Part shown: positions 23,666 to 38,035 of the stretch, in pieces
Numbering within the stretch: position 1 is the stretch's first letter
Layout: each line of letters opens with the position of its first letter
Assembly (NCBI GenBank): GCA_013396525.1
Contig: VWYX01000910.1
Span: 1-64,000 of the forward strand
DNA: 64,000 nt
From: Chaetorhynchus papuensis
Taxonomy: Eukaryota; Chordata; Aves; Passeriformes; Rhipiduridae
Direction: 5' to 3'
Position numbers and translations under genes: made by a program
The notes under the pieces: generated by a model
Databases searched by the model: none
What the model was told of the DNA's origin: nothing
Seen by the model: the letters and a program-made list of their open reading frames with translations, nothing else

Positions 23666-24399
23666 TATGTGTGCCTTCTGCTGATCAGGCTGTGCAGCCA
23701 TACTCAACACACCAAAGTAATTTCACCAACTATGCACACAATCCTGCAGCAATGGGAAGTCTGACATAATTTAAGATATTTACTAAAAATAACTTGAGAC
23801 CCTTATAGTTTATGTTGAATACACTCTCGGAATTTTAACATTCATCCTTTTGATCCTCCCTGCTTCAAAGATCTCAGGTGAACTCACAAAGTTCCCCATG
23901 AACTCCATGGCAATTGGGTGTCTGAAGAACAGGGGCTGTGAAGATGATGGCCTAGGGTCCCACTTGGATTGCCAAAGTGTTAAGAAAACTTCCCTATCTG
24001 ACCATGTCGCAACCCCTTTCGTTGGGGACATGATGTTTGCTGTAAATTATTCACTTGAACAAAGACACCAGTCCACGTGTCCTGGACTTTTATCCTTTTA
24101 CTACACAGTCACCTAAAATCCAGCAACTGGCACACTGTGTAACTGAAGAAGTGTTGGCTAACAAGCTCTCGCCTTTTACAACTAACAACCTCCCAGTCCT
24201 CACCACAGACTTTGGTACAAAGCAAGGGGTAGAATATAATAGCCATACTTTCCCAAGACATAATAAGAGAGAAGAGAAATAAAAACGGAAAAGAGAGAAA
24301 GAGAATGAAAATCTTGGTTACTCCGTAAAACATTCACTACAAGGCTGAAAACTACGATGATATTACCACCTACACAGAACGTCATTCAGTTAAATCGCA
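23666..24399. other. No gene recognised upstream of YTHDC2
   Basis: AT-rich intergenic DNA leading to the CpG-island promoter. Short frames only. Transposon origin is possible but not supported by ends or domains. Confidence 0.4.
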
Positions 24400-24429
24400 T
24401 GATTCGTGACCTGACAGGTATCAGTGCTC

Positions 24430-25070
24430 CTTCTTCAGTCACGCCCTACTGTGACACTGCTGCGCAACACCGCTTCCCCGACACACACCGTAACACTCTA
24501 CCGGGGACACACACACACCCCGGACGCTTCCTTCCGCTCGTCAGGCGGCTCCGCCTCCCGCAGCCGCAGCTCCGGGGTCAGCTCCGCCCGCTGCCGCCCG
24601 GCGCTGGGCAGGACGTCAAGGCTCCGCGCCGGCCCGGCGTCTCTGCCGCGTCGGCGGCGCTGCTGCTGCTGCCCCGGGGCCGCTCCTGCCGTCCCCGCCT
24701 GCCGCGGAGCCCCCGGTGTGTCGCGGCGCCATGTCGCGGCCCAGGAACGTGCCGCCGCGGCAGCCCGGCGCGGGCACGGCGGGCTCGGGCGCACCCTCCG
24801 CGCCGGGCCGCGGCCGAGGTGGCAGAGGTCTGCGGGATATCCGCGTGGACGAGGAGGTGGAGATCGCGGTCAACCTCGCTCTGGAGCGGTTCCGCTATGG
24901 CGAAGACAGGGGTGCGTGGGGCAGCCCGGCCGCGGGGCCCGCGGGCTCTTCGGGCAGGAGCATCTCGGGCGGCCGCGCTGCCCCTGGGGGGCCGTGTCCC
25001 GCACGAGTGCGAGGGGACAGCGCTGCCACCAGTCCCGCTGTGCACGGGAAGCGTGCTGGGGATGGGGACT
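24430..25070 (+). promoter_or_regulatory. YTHDC2: CpG-island promoter and first exon of YTHDC2
   Basis: A sharply GC-rich, CpG-dense block surrounds the YTHDC2 start codon at 24731 and runs into intron 1. No TATA box is seen, as is usual for CpG-island promoters of broadly expressed genes. Confidence 0.85.
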
Positions 25071-28000
25071 GATAAACTCGCAGCATCGAGGTCATACGTC
25101 AGGGGTGCTGCCTGTTGAGTTTTTATGCTGGGGTTTTTATTTTTTAAATTATCTTTCCAGAAATGGAATTTCCATCTTCTTTCACTAGAACTGAAAGAGC
25201 GTTTGTTCACCGGCTCTGTCTTTCTCTTGGACTGATATCTAAAAGTAAAGGGTAAGTTTGTGTCTCATTTTTCTGTATTATTTTCTCTTTTTGGTGCAAA
25301 TGTATACGGTTTCATTATCAGTGTTAAAACGACCTGTATTTATTTTAGCTTATCCTGCACTGTTGCAGGGAATGGTACTAGAGAAGAAACTTTAAAAAGT
25401 AGATATGAGAATAAGCATCTCTGTGCTTTGCTTGATGTCTGAGAAAAGAAACTTGTGACATGCTAGTTTGCGATGCAGTTTTATAGATTTCATGTGCATA
25501 GAAAAGACTTCCGTGAAGATCTGTCCTGTTTTGGTTGGTTTTTTTTTTTTCACTGCACTAATGTGTTTTCAGAGGTTTTGCATAGAATCTCCTACATTGA
25601 CAGCTAAAGTGTAACTTACAGTAGCAGGTTCAAAAGAGTGCTTCTGTTGGGAAGCATAGGAGAGTATTCAAATGTTGCCAGCAGGCAGAGGGAGATCATC
25701 CTGCACCTCTGCTCAGCACTGATTAGGCTGCACTGGGAGTGTTGTGTCTGTCCAGTGCTGGAGGTGTACACAACACCTCCTGGTGTCCTCACCAGGAGGA
25801 CAGAGACCTAGACTGGAGACAGTTCAGTGGAGGACCAACAAACCGATGAAGGGGATGGAGCACCTCCTCTATGCAGAAAGGGCCAGAGTGCTAGGACTGT
25901 TCAGCCAGGAGAAGACAAGGTTCAAGGGGGTCTCAACAGTGTATATACATACTTGGAATGAGGACGTAAAGAGGACAGAGACGGGGGCTGCTGGAGGTGG
26001 CTGGGCCTCTCCTCACAGGGGCTGCCCCTGCCAGCACCTGCGCACCTGCAGCAGTCTTCTGTCCCTGCCAGGGACAGGCCACTGGGCTCTTAGTGTGACC
26101 TTCTGTTCTTACCCTGAGACGTCATTTTGAAAGGGTTGATATGTCAGTTGTAGCCCAGGCACAAGTTAGTTCAGTTTCAAATATATTTACAACAATTCGT
26201 TGTCACTTTCGTGTCAGAGTTCAGTCTCAGAAGTAGTGCAGTGTTATGGTTAAGCGTTTTGGCTCCATTTCTACATAATAAATCTTTGATAATGAATATC
26301 CTGAGATCTGATATGTTTTACTGGATTTAATTAAGGCTTGGAGTGTTACTAGCAGGGAGCTTTTTTGTCTGTTCTGCCTATTGGTTGATTTTTAACTTCT
26401 AAATGTTTCAAGTTAGTCTAGAAGTCAGTTTGGTGTCATAACTCAGTATTGATTGATCAGATGATTGGCAGAGCTGGCTGTATTTTGGGAGAAAAATGCA
26501 ATGATAACTTGGGCACAGTCATCCGATGTCTGCAATGACATGTTCTGCACTACCCCCCATGAATAGTGGGTGCTTTCGATGATGACTATTCTGAATGTTG
26601 CATTATGCTACTTAGGACATTATTTGGAAGATTCTGTTTGTGACATTTTATTTGAAAATAAGCTGAATTGAAAGAATCATTGTCAAAGATCATTGCACAG
26701 AGGTAATTAGTTTGCTTATTCCTAAACTGCCTTTTTTTCCTTTCTCCCAGAAAAGGAACAAATCGATACCTAACTGTAAGAAAAAAGGATGGATCAGAAC
26801 TAAAACGTGCAGTAATGACTTGTGCCTTAACTCCTGGTACAAAACACGCTGTTCATACTTTAATTCGGAGTTTTCCTGTCACAAATAAAGAACGAACAGA
26901 ACTTCTGCCAAAGACAGAACGAGGAAATACCTATGCTGTTCAGTCTGGTATGTTCAGTGTGTCTTGTGATATGGACTTGTCAGTCAACAGGACTTGAAAA
27001 AACAACCCACAACCCAACCACAGAACAAACCCCTCTATGTTCTGTCTCCTCTTCTGTCCTGACACCCTTCTTTCCAAGCAAACCTATTAATTTTCTCGAC
27101 TTTTAATTGTTAATATAGGGTCTTCTAAAACTGGTGTCATGAGGTGCTTAGGCAGTCATTTTGATTTCTTGAGCCAATTTCAGCCAGATTTTTTAATGCA
27201 ATTGTGAAAGTGGATTCCTGCAAGTTCCATAGGGTAAGATCGAAGAGACAAGTGTTAACATCACTCTCTGTAAGAGCACCCTTAAGACAAAATGAGACTG
27301 GCTGTTATGTCTTTAGAAATCCATGTTTTTGATAAAGTAAGGAATTCATGTTTTGTTTTGTCATTTTCTAAATTAAGTTCGGTCTCTAAGAGCTATTAAA
27401 TAAACTAAGGCTATTATGTAAAAGTCTTGATTTCTAGAGTATGTAAAGTTCTCTGGAAGACAGACTGATATGAGATGGGTTTTTTAAACAATGCTTTTAA
27501 CACAGGTGTTGCTTTAACAGTTAGGGCTGTGAAAGTTGTGTTTCTGTGTACAAAGTTGGCTGTAGTGAACAGACAACATAACAGGATGCCTTGTTTCAGT
27601 GGATATTTCTGATTCATTATGTTTGTGCTTTAAGTGCTTCCTTTGCTAGTTTTGTTTCTCTTTTGTTCAATAGGATTGTTTAGTGAACAGAGGGAAACTA
27701 TAATGAAAGTACCAAAATGCAATTTCTTAGGCATGTAGGGTATAAATTAATGAGCAGTGTAAAATTTATCTTTCTTCTCCAAAATGGTCTTTGGCTCTTT
27801 TTATCTGTTAGTTTGTGTTCGTCTTGGTGAAACAGTGTTTGTAGTTTAATATATGAGTTTGTTAATTTCATTAAATAATTGCATTATGCCTATATAATTA
27901 ATTGAATTGCATTAAAATTGAGTTTACAGTGAGCTTCTCATTCTTCCGGAAAATAATTATTGAGGAATTACAGAGTAGCATTTACAATACTGACATTGAA

Positions 28001-31000
28001 GTAGCCTCCTCAGAAGACTGCAGGTTTTTTAGCTACCTGTGCATTGCCTTCTGGTACATCACACTGCTGCGCGGCTCCAGGGCTCTCGATACATCGTGTT
28101 TCAGTTAGTACACGTTGAGACAAATCTTATGGACTAGACTATTAGGTTATGTGAGGCTGACTGAAAGGGGGTCTTAAAAGACCAGTGAGGATGTGAAAGA
28201 AGGCATATGAATCACAGTAAAGTTGACTTTTTGTTGGAAAACATACTTGCCAGTTTAGAAGTGTTTAACTCTGTGGTGGATTTTTGTAGGCAAACTCTTG
28301 AGTTGGGAATGTGTAAGCAGATACAAAGGCCAAGAAAACGTGCCCGAGGCTTTTTTCCTCGGGTTTAGTTTCTATTTCTCCTTAAGCTCTTCATGCCTTT
28401 TTTTAACTCGAGCAGTACACTGGGATACTTCAGTTGTGTTCAAAATTTCTATGAAAGTAAAAAATCCTTTGAGTTGTATTTATTTCAAGCACCATAACAG
28501 AATGAGTTACCATGTAAATGACTTTTAAATATGTCATGGGTTTGTCACTTGATCAACAGGGATGCTAATAAAATCAGGAGTGCTCATTTCTAAGTACAGT
28601 TTTAAGCAGTACTTTAATGACCTCCCTTTGTAATTTATTGACTTTTCTTCACAGAAAACAAAGAAGTGAACAAGACAAGTGGTCGACTTAATGACGGTAT
28701 CCCCCAGGTCCCAGTGAAAAGAGGGGAATCAGAGTTTGATTCCTTCAGGCAATCACTACCAGTTCTTGAAAAACAGGAAGAAATTGTCAAAATAATAAAG
28801 GACCATAAAGTTGTTTTGATTGTAGGAGAGACTGGATCAGGAAAAACTACTCAAGTATGTTTCTTTAATGAAATTAAAAACATAACAGTATTTATACCAA
28901 ACTGATGCCAAATCTGTAGTATTTCTGTAATTACGAATTTTTTTATTCTAGTTTTAAGGCTTTTGTTTTTCTATGTGGCTCAAAGTCTTGTGTTCCAGTT
29001 TACTTTTTTGCTTTTACAATACTAAGCCAGCAGATACATATTAAAAACATAAATGATTCTGCACAATTTTCTGATGAATATCAGTTTTTCATTAAAATAA
29101 TAATAGAATACTGAAGGGAAAGTAGCTACAGTTTTGTATAACCTTTTTCTTTCCAAAGCTAGTTCTCTTCCTAGTATCTAGAGTATTATTGTGTTAAAAT
29201 CAAAGATTACCTAAACGGTTTTTTTAATCGATTTCCTTGAAGCAGGAGAGAGAAGCTTCAACTTTTTTTGATTGGTTGGTTAGTTGGGATTTTTTGGTTT
29301 TGTTTTTGTTGTTGTGTTTTGTTTGAAACAGATCAAACAGCAGAAACTGATTTTTGTGGCCTTTTTGCCACTTCAGGTACATTTGCAATGATTATCCTAT
29401 TGTGAGTCATTGTGCAAACTGTGTGATATTGAGATGCAGCTAAAGTGTTTCACGGTGATAAAAATTACGAGTTTATCAAACGAAAAGTAAATTTAAACCA
29501 CTTCTTTACAGATCCCCCAGTTTATTCTTGATGACTGTCACAAAAATGGAACTCCCTGCCGTATATTTTGCACTCAGCCAAGACGTTTGGCAGCACTTGC
29601 TGTGGCTGAAAGAGTGGCAGCAGAAAGAAGAGAAAAGATTGGCCAGACGGTTGGTTATCAGATCCGATTAGAAAGCAGGTACTGATGACGTTTCTTCTAA
29701 AGTCAGTTGATCTGGTGTCAGTGTCTTTAGTCATGTGAATATTTAAACTACAGTGTATTTGGGATGCAGCCCAGTAAAACATCAGTGTGTAAAGTATAGG
29801 TAGGGTATGTTATTCTGGGTAATGAATGTTTAAGAGTTGAAAAGGATGTTTTTTCTCCTGTATTTTGCAGTTTCATGGGGTGAGTTGTTCTACAGAACTG
29901 AACTGCAAATGCTTTCTCCTGATTTCTTCTAGGGAGTATGTGTGTGGGTATCCTTGTCCTCTCTACTTTTAACATACGTAAATCCAAAAGTTCTGCAAGC
30001 TTTGAAGGTAGGTAGGAAGACCAGCATGCTGTAACAAAAGCTACATAGTGAGAGTTGATAGGGCACGTAAAAGGGAAAACAGCAAAATTGGAAAGTGAAT
30101 GTTGATGTTGAGCATTACCAATCTACTTTGGGTTAAATTTACTTTGTTTCAGCTTTTATGTTTAAAGCAAAAGCAGAAATTCTAGATGACCCCAGGAATT
30201 TGTTCCTAAAGCAGAGCAGGGATGGATAAAAGCGTGAAGATTGTGTGTGGTTTCTAAACTATTTGAATTGTGTAAATAGTGGGATTTTCAGGAATGGGTG
30301 GCAGTTGGGATACAAGTGAGAAGAAGATGGCAAAAGGTATGGCTGGTTATGTTGCTTATATGGATGAAGATAATACATTTGTAATGAAAATGAATGGACT
30401 TGAACATCAAAGCCAAGTTAAAGAATTTTAATATGCATACCAAAGGTCACAGGGTTATTAACGGATTAAAAGAGTATGTAAAGATGAATTACAGATAAGG
30501 TGGATGATTAGCGTGTGGAAGGATTATGCTGAATGAAGAAAAAATACAGGTTAGATGGAAGAATCACTGGAAGCAGTGCAGAAGAATCAGAAAGTTCACT
30601 TGAGAAAGTGCAAAAGGGAGAGATGATATGTTTCTGTCTCAGCAAAAATGTTGGTTGGAAGTGTTTGCAGTAACACAGAAACCTGTTTTTTGAACTTTAA
30701 GTGTTTATTAGACAGTAGTGGTGACTTCTAAAGGTTGCTGAAAAAGAGAGAACAGTAGAGATTAAAAAAGTAAAGCACTTCCATCTGGTATGTGTTCCTT
30801 GAATTCAATGTGTAAGTATTTTTGAAAAGAAGTGAAAATTCCAAACTTGAAAAGAAGTACACATATGTGTGTGTGTTCCTTTGTATAGTACTCTACATTT
30901 TTTTCTGGAAGTTTTCAGTACTTAAAGTGGCAATGTTGGAGTAGAGGCAGTTCCCATTTTTACTTGCACAACTAGCACTGTCACAGGTCATAGATACTTA

Positions 31001-34000
31001 TAAAGAATTTTAAATTCTTGAAAAATCAAAGCATTTGAAAAGGTTCAGCTGATTTCTTTGTGATTCAATCAAGTATAGTGTATTGGGTTTGTGTGGCAAG
31101 GTTTTGATAGTGAGGGGGGTGTTTTGTGTGAGAAGCTTCCCACATATCTGATAAAGCCTCTGCCAGCTGGCTGTAAGAGAGATCCGGCTCTAGCCAAGGC
31201 TGAGCCCATCGGCAATGGCGAGCATGACTCTGGAATAACATTTGAGAAGAACAAAAAATCTGCTCAGCAGTACAAAGAGGGGAGAACATGTGAGAGGAAC
31301 AGTTCTGCACACATCAGGGTTAGTGTAGAAGAGGAGGAAGGAGATGCTCCAGAGGCCAGAGCAGAGATTCCCCTGCAGCCCGTGGTGCAGACCGTGGTGA
31401 GGCAGGATGTGGCCCTGCAGCCCATGGACATCCACAGTGGAGCACACATCCACCTGCAGCCTGTGGAGGACCCCAATACCAGAGGAGGTAGTTGCCCAAA
31501 GGAGGCTGTGACCCTGTGGGAAGCCTGTGCTGGAGCAGGCTGCTGACAGGACCTGTGGCCCCGCTGAGAGTGGAGTTTTCACTGGAGCATTTTTGCTCGT
31601 GGGACTGGTGAACCTGTGGGGGTCCCATGCTGGAGCAGTCTGTTCCTGAAGGACTGCGCCACATGCGAGGGACCTACACTGGAGCAATTTGTGAAGAGTG
31701 TGAGAAATCCACCTCCTGAGGAGGGAGGAGCAGCAGAGACAAGATGTGGTGAACTGACCGCAGCCCCCATTCCCTGTCCCCCTGTGCACTGAGGGGTAGG
31801 AATTAGAGAAAGTTGGAAGTTTTTCCAATTAAGAAGGGTGGGGTAGGGGAAGGTGTTGTAATATTTCATTCTGTTGCTCATTATCCTACTTGGGTTTAAT
31901 TGGTAATGCACTAAACTAACTTGCACAAGTCAAGTGTCTTTTGCCCATGATGATGGTAACTGGTAGGTGATCTGTCCTGGTCCATACCTTGACCCATGAG
32001 CCTTTTGTTGTGTTCCTTCTCCCCTGTCCAACTGAGGGGGAGAGGGATAGAGCAGCCTGGGTGGGTGCCTGGGGTAGGGTCAACCTACCATGTGTAGACA
32101 AATACGAAGACTATGTTTGAGGATATTCTGAAGAATTGAAACCTGTTTTTTCAAGGCAGTCCACCCTGAATTTTCCAGTAAATTAATACAACATGGCGAG
32201 GTTCTCAAAGTTCTGTTTCACTTGCTTATTAATTTAGAAAAAAATTAATCTCACCTTGTTAATTAATCCCTTGTCAGAAGTTTTGGAATAAGAATCCTTA
32301 GGATCTCTTAGGCAACAGGCATAGTTTATAAACACGTGGTATGCATGAGCTCTTTGGTGACAGAACTGTGATTCCATTTCTGGTGAGGAGCTGTTAGTCT
32401 TTAATTTTCAGTAAATAGTGGAAAGCTAGCAGCATGTAAATGGTGAAAAAAGCTGAAGCATCTTTGTGAACTGTTCACTAGGGTTTCTCCGAAGACACTG
32501 GTAACCTTTTGCACTAATGGCATACTGCTTCGCACACTGATGGCAGGAGACAGCGCCCTATCTACTGTGACACATGTTATTGTGGTAAGGATCTTGTATT
32601 GTGTGTGAGATGGAGCAGTGTGTATTATTTCTTAATTGGAAGATGAGATCCTAGTTTTCTGTATTAATTTGATGAACATTTAAGGTGTTTTTGTTAAGTT
32701 AGAATCTGAATTAACTTTAAAGAGTTACTCTTTTTTTACTGTAGTACACATATTTTTCTGGGGTTTGTTGCTTTTTTATTCTTGTGAAAGCACCTTATTT
32801 TAGGTTCATGCCAATAATTAATTTTGGAATTATGATGTGATTGTGGAGGGCAGAGGTCTAAATTTTTCTGAATTTCCTCAGCAGAAAAGTCTTAGGAAGG
32901 CTTACATAGATATGGTTCAATGCGAGTGTGTCAAAATTGCTGTTATCATGTACTTGATTTTGCAGTACTAAGTTTGCAGTTCTTTTGTTTTCCCAATGTG
33001 TTCAAGATAAATGCAATCTAATTTCTAGCAAATTATTTGTTTTCATGTATGATTATGTGAATTTCCTACTGTGGAGTTTGATAAGTCAGTGGAACCAGAA
33101 TGTTTACTGCAATTTCTCCACTGCTGAAAACAGAAAAAAACCATGGTAGTTTTAGGTGCCTGTCTGTTCACCAGGGAGGAAAAAAGCTCAAGAACAGTTT
33201 GTGCATTCTTGACTTCAGCCTACAAATCTCATGTTTCGGTTCTTGATTCATACATTCAGAATATAAAACTAAACAGAAGCTAGATAAAGATGATTAATCA
33301 GTCATGTGCCTTAATGATAAGCTTTGTGCATGATTTAATGGATCTAAGAAATCTTTTTTTCTCATTATGTGGTTCTTTTAATGCTCATCAGTTGTGAAGG
33401 GAGATTTTATTGAAATAAGATTTGAAGGATTTGCAGTTTGTGGCATTGTCTTGAAAATGAAATTCAAGTGCAAGAATTAGAGAAGTTACAGATAGTCATT
33501 TTGATCTCTGAAATTAAGGTCTGTGTGGCTTGTACATTACAGTGCAATCTGCTCTGATGTCTATAAAACTTTTTGAAGTCTTTTTTTTACTTTCGGATAG
33601 GTTTTTTTTTAAATAATTCTTAAGCTAAACTTTAACAGTTTAATACCTCTGTAATGCACCACCAAATTACATATTTTAGTTTTTAAAAAATTCATATTTG
33701 TGAAAAGTTATGATCTTGGATCTGTGATGTTTATCTGTTCTTTTTCTTTTGGTTTTCTTTCCTTTCTTACAGGATGAAGTACATGAGAGGGATAGGTTCA
33801 GCGACTTCTTGCTAATAAAACTGAGAGATGTGCTGCAAAACCAGAATAATTTAAAACTAATTATTTCTAGTGCTGCTCTAGATGCAGATCTCTTTATTAG
33901 GTATTTTGGATGTTGCCCAGTAATACACAGTAAGTAAACTCTTAACTACATTTAAGTAAACTCTTAAATCTCAGGGCTCACAGATCTTAACTGAGCTGTA

Positions 34001-37000
34001 CCAAACCATTCTGAGTAAAGGCACATGATAAACACACTGACAGTTACAGCAGTGGTTGTTCTTTGTTTACTCATGTTTGTTGTTTCTTAGCTATTTGCAT
34101 CTGCCTCAGAGGGAAGTGTTTTTGTCAGTGGATGTTCTGTAAGTGCAGGGATGTCCTGGCACTTCCATATTCCGTCCAGGAAGGAGGAAAAGGTTCTTAA
34201 AGTGCTGGTCTGCATAGTGGTATTTATTTCAAGCACCCTAACAGGATGAGTTACCATGTAAATGACTTGCAGGATTTACAAGAGTGTGATACCTCTTAGT
34301 ATATTCTAGTTCTGGCTTCAGAGATTGCTACTAGTTGCTGGATAAAACTCAGATAACTGTAGCTGTTCATTTCAGAAATACAGTCCTAGGCGAATTTGGG
34401 TTTATGTTTTGATCATATGATTCTTTGATTAATTTAGAATTTTCTCTACAAATCGTGGGTTAATTTTAGGGGATGTTCGCGAGAAAGAATTATTTTTTGT
34501 TATTCCCACGTAAAAGTGTTCATTTCTTGTTTTCAGTTTTGAATTGTTGCCTAGGCTTGCAGCTTGTTGGGGGCAGGAATCTGAAAGTTACACATGATTT
34601 TAATATTGGGCAATTTTTTTGGAGAAGAAAAACCTCATGGTAATTCTTGTGTGGCTTTCCAGTTTATTTTTTTGCAGCATCTCATCCTTTTAGATCAGTA
34701 GATGTATTTTGGAAATTCTGACTACTGTCTCTTTCCTCAGTTTACTACAGTGGTTATACTGTTATCACATACTGGACTTCTCAGGATAATCACAATTGAA
34801 AAGATACTTTTTCCAGTTTTTCTAATTTAAGAATTAAAAAAAAGTTTAAGATACTTTGTCTGTTAATGTCATGAAAAAGGTTGATTCTTCAGCAGTATAG
34901 CTGACACAATCCTGACCACAGAAACCAACATTTTTTAGTTGTGTGTTTCTGTAGTACACTGAGTTTGTGATCAGTGTTAGAAGACTTCCTTCATGGCAGC
35001 TTCTGAAAATACATGAACTGAAGCTTGTCTTTTCTGAAGGAAAGTCCTAGGTGATGTGAACTTAGGTGTGATAAATGTCTGCTAAGGAACCAAAATTAGG
35101 GATTAGTTCCTCCTGTGTACAAAAATAATTTCATGTCCATAAATAAGGTCTAGAAAACAGTGATGTTAAGAGAGAAATCAGGATAAGTTCTTAGGAGAGA
35201 AGGACCATGGGAAGTAGTTGGTAAAGAAAGCCAAAATTGGCTGTACTGATTGAGGACTTTGACAGAAGTCCATCTCCTTATATACTTCTTATGAAAGAAG
35301 GTAGTTGGATACAAACATGGCAGTCTGCTTGTGGGATCTTACACTAAAACTGTCTTAATTGCTCTTACATTATGTAATTCCGGTGGCTGACACAGTGAAT
35401 TCTTTTTTGTACACCTAAACGAAAGTGGCTATTTTCTTCTTTTCATTTCATAAAATTGCGGTAAATAACTGTCAGTCTTGCATCTCTTGCTATTAACACT
35501 TAATAGAATTGAAGAGGTTAATGAGAAGCAAGGTACGCATTTCCTTTTTTAATTTTTTTTTCTGTGGCCCAATCACTTAAAATAAACTCACGTGAAGATA
35601 TTCTTAGAAGGCTTTCCAAGGAATATAATAATTTATCAAATCAGGCTCTAATCATGTTTAATTCACTTTCCTGTCTATAAAGACTGTTTTTAAGATCTAA
35701 TATTCTTAATGCGAATCTAGGGACTATCTAATCCTTCATGAATTATTTCTGGTTTTAGTCCAAGGAAGACCTTTTGAAGTTAAGGAGATGTTTTTGGAGG
35801 ACATTTTACGAAGTACTGGGTATACAAACAAAGAGATGGTAAAGTACAAAAAAGAGAAGCAGCAAGGTTGGTGAACTTGTTAATTGTAATGGCTTGGCAA
35901 TGAGTCTTTGTTGAATGATTGAACAAGGAATAGGATGATTCTTTTTAAAATTCTAAAGTCAGATTTTTAAATGAGACGTGATTAGATGACAGCAAGTATC
36001 TTTAAAACTCTGTGCTTACATTGTTGACATAAATTGTGATTGAAAAAATATTTTTACTTTCACTGGTTATATTCTTACTAATTTCAGTTGATAAATGTTA
36101 GATTTTCCCTAATTATTATGAAGTAGAGTTATGTACAACTGGGGGCTTTGCCCACGTGAAAACTATAAAAACGTAAGATACAATGTGCTGACATTTAGGT
36201 GCAAATTAAAATGCAGCCATTAGAGAAGGCAGGATTTTGTACATCTTGTACAGAAGTGGTTTCTGTTATTAACATTTTTCAGTGCATTCTTTAGACATGG
36301 ATGCATTTAACATATTTATCTCAGGAGGATTAACATGCTTGAACCAAATATAGGGGGTTATTTTCAATTGATTAAGTATTATAGTATATTGATTACAGTA
36401 ATTGACACATTTTCCTGACAGCTGAAAGTAATGATCCTAATGAGTATTAAAAAAAAATAAAAAAGACCAGCCTCAAGGCTGTAACATACAGTCCTAACTA
36501 CACATTTATCATGGTGCTCAGCTCTGATTGCTGTGGGTAGAAAAGCTCAGTTGAGGCCCTGATGGCTTCTGCTGTTGCTTTTGCTTGTACACAAAAGTTG
36601 TTACATGCAAGAGTTATATCACTACTCTTTGGTATTTCACTTCTGGAGGAAGATCTGGACTGAGGGTTGTGTAAAAGTTACTTAGGAAACTCATTTGAAT
36701 GCAGCAAGTTGGAGGCTTAATGGATTAAGCAACCAAGTGATGTTTCTTACCTTGTTCTTACAGCAGATGTTTGCAGTGGTGCACTTTGGGTGCCCTTAAT
36801 CATGGAATTTATATTGGACTGGTAGCAATGTTCTAGGTTAAACAAGAGATCTAATAGTTTCAACTTTGTTAAAGACTTGATATAGCTGTTTTTTAAAAAC
36901 TGAGAGTAATGGATAATTAGGATGACTGTAAAACTTGTAATGGAAATCCTTTATGCATTCTAGAAGAAAAACAGCAAAGCACTCTTACTGAGTGGTGTTC

Positions 37001-38004
37001 TGCTCAAGAAAATAGTAGTAAGCTGGAACCTGAGAGACCAAGGTCTGTCCCAAGGGCAGCTGAAGAGTGTTATCTGTTGGGTGATGGTGGTGACACAGTG
37101 TTTAATCAACTGGTAAGTTTTTTCTTTTGTTGGGAGATATGTTTAAATCTGCTTTAAAAACTGTTTTCTAAAGATGCTGCTGCTGTAGAATTTCTCGAAG
37201 GATATTAACATATTTTATAGATGATTTTTTCTAATTAGCATGAACTACTCTGGCCAAAGTGTGCTTTTCAATTACAATGGATTGTACATAACTTTTCTTC
37301 AGATTTAATGGCTGAACTGCTATTGTTTAAAGTACTTGCCTATGATACAATAAATGCTTTAACTACAATAAATGCTTTAATGCTGGATTTCTGATTGTTA
37401 CTTGGAAAAGCAACTGTTCAATTTCTTCACGTGTAATATATGAGAATAAAGATAAGTCTTGGTAGACATCCATCTTTCAATACTGTGTTTTCTCTTCAAG
37501 ACTGAAAAAGATGTGAACTGCCTTGAACCATGGTTAATAAAAGAAATGGATTCTTGTCTTTCTGACATCTGGTTGCATAAAGATATTGATGCTTTTGCTC
37601 AGGTGTTCCATCTAATTTTAACTGAAAATGTCAGTGGTAAGTTTATCATCTCATTACATAGGAAAAGAACAATAACAAAATGAGTTGAATTTCCATGGGT
37701 ACTTTATCTCCAGTTTCAAACATTGTTAGGTTGGAATTCTGATTGGAATTCTGATTGATTTCTATTGGAAAAGTGAATAGAACTAGCAGAATTAATGAAG
37801 TGTTTAATTACTTTTCATTTGTACTTGTTTCGAAGTATTAACATATGTTATGGCGTGTCTAAATAGTGTTAAATTCACATGAAGTGAGTGGTGGGATGAA
37901 GTCAGAAAACAAATTCTCTCTGGCCTGGATTTTAAAAGTCATATAAGTCACATTCATACCATATTTAGATGAAAAAGTAAGAATGTTTTTATCTGGTTTG
38001 CTGG

Positions 38005-38035
<31 letters not shown>

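Noticed and set aside
20820..24350. A complete or potentially active provirus upstream of YTHDC2
   Set aside because: Only scattered pol-like remnants with stops were seen, the nearby LTR-like block is in the opposite orientation, and no envelope or intact gag was found.
24498..25210. Minus-strand frame of 210 codons opposite YTHDC2 exon 1
   Set aside because: Shadow frame in the CpG island; rich in Arg, Ala and Gly with no domain.
31091..31546. Plus-strand 151-codon frame in YTHDC2 intron 5 and overlapping minus-strand frames of up to 212 codons
   Set aside because: The sequence is part of a solo LTR; the frames reflect its GC-rich repeats.
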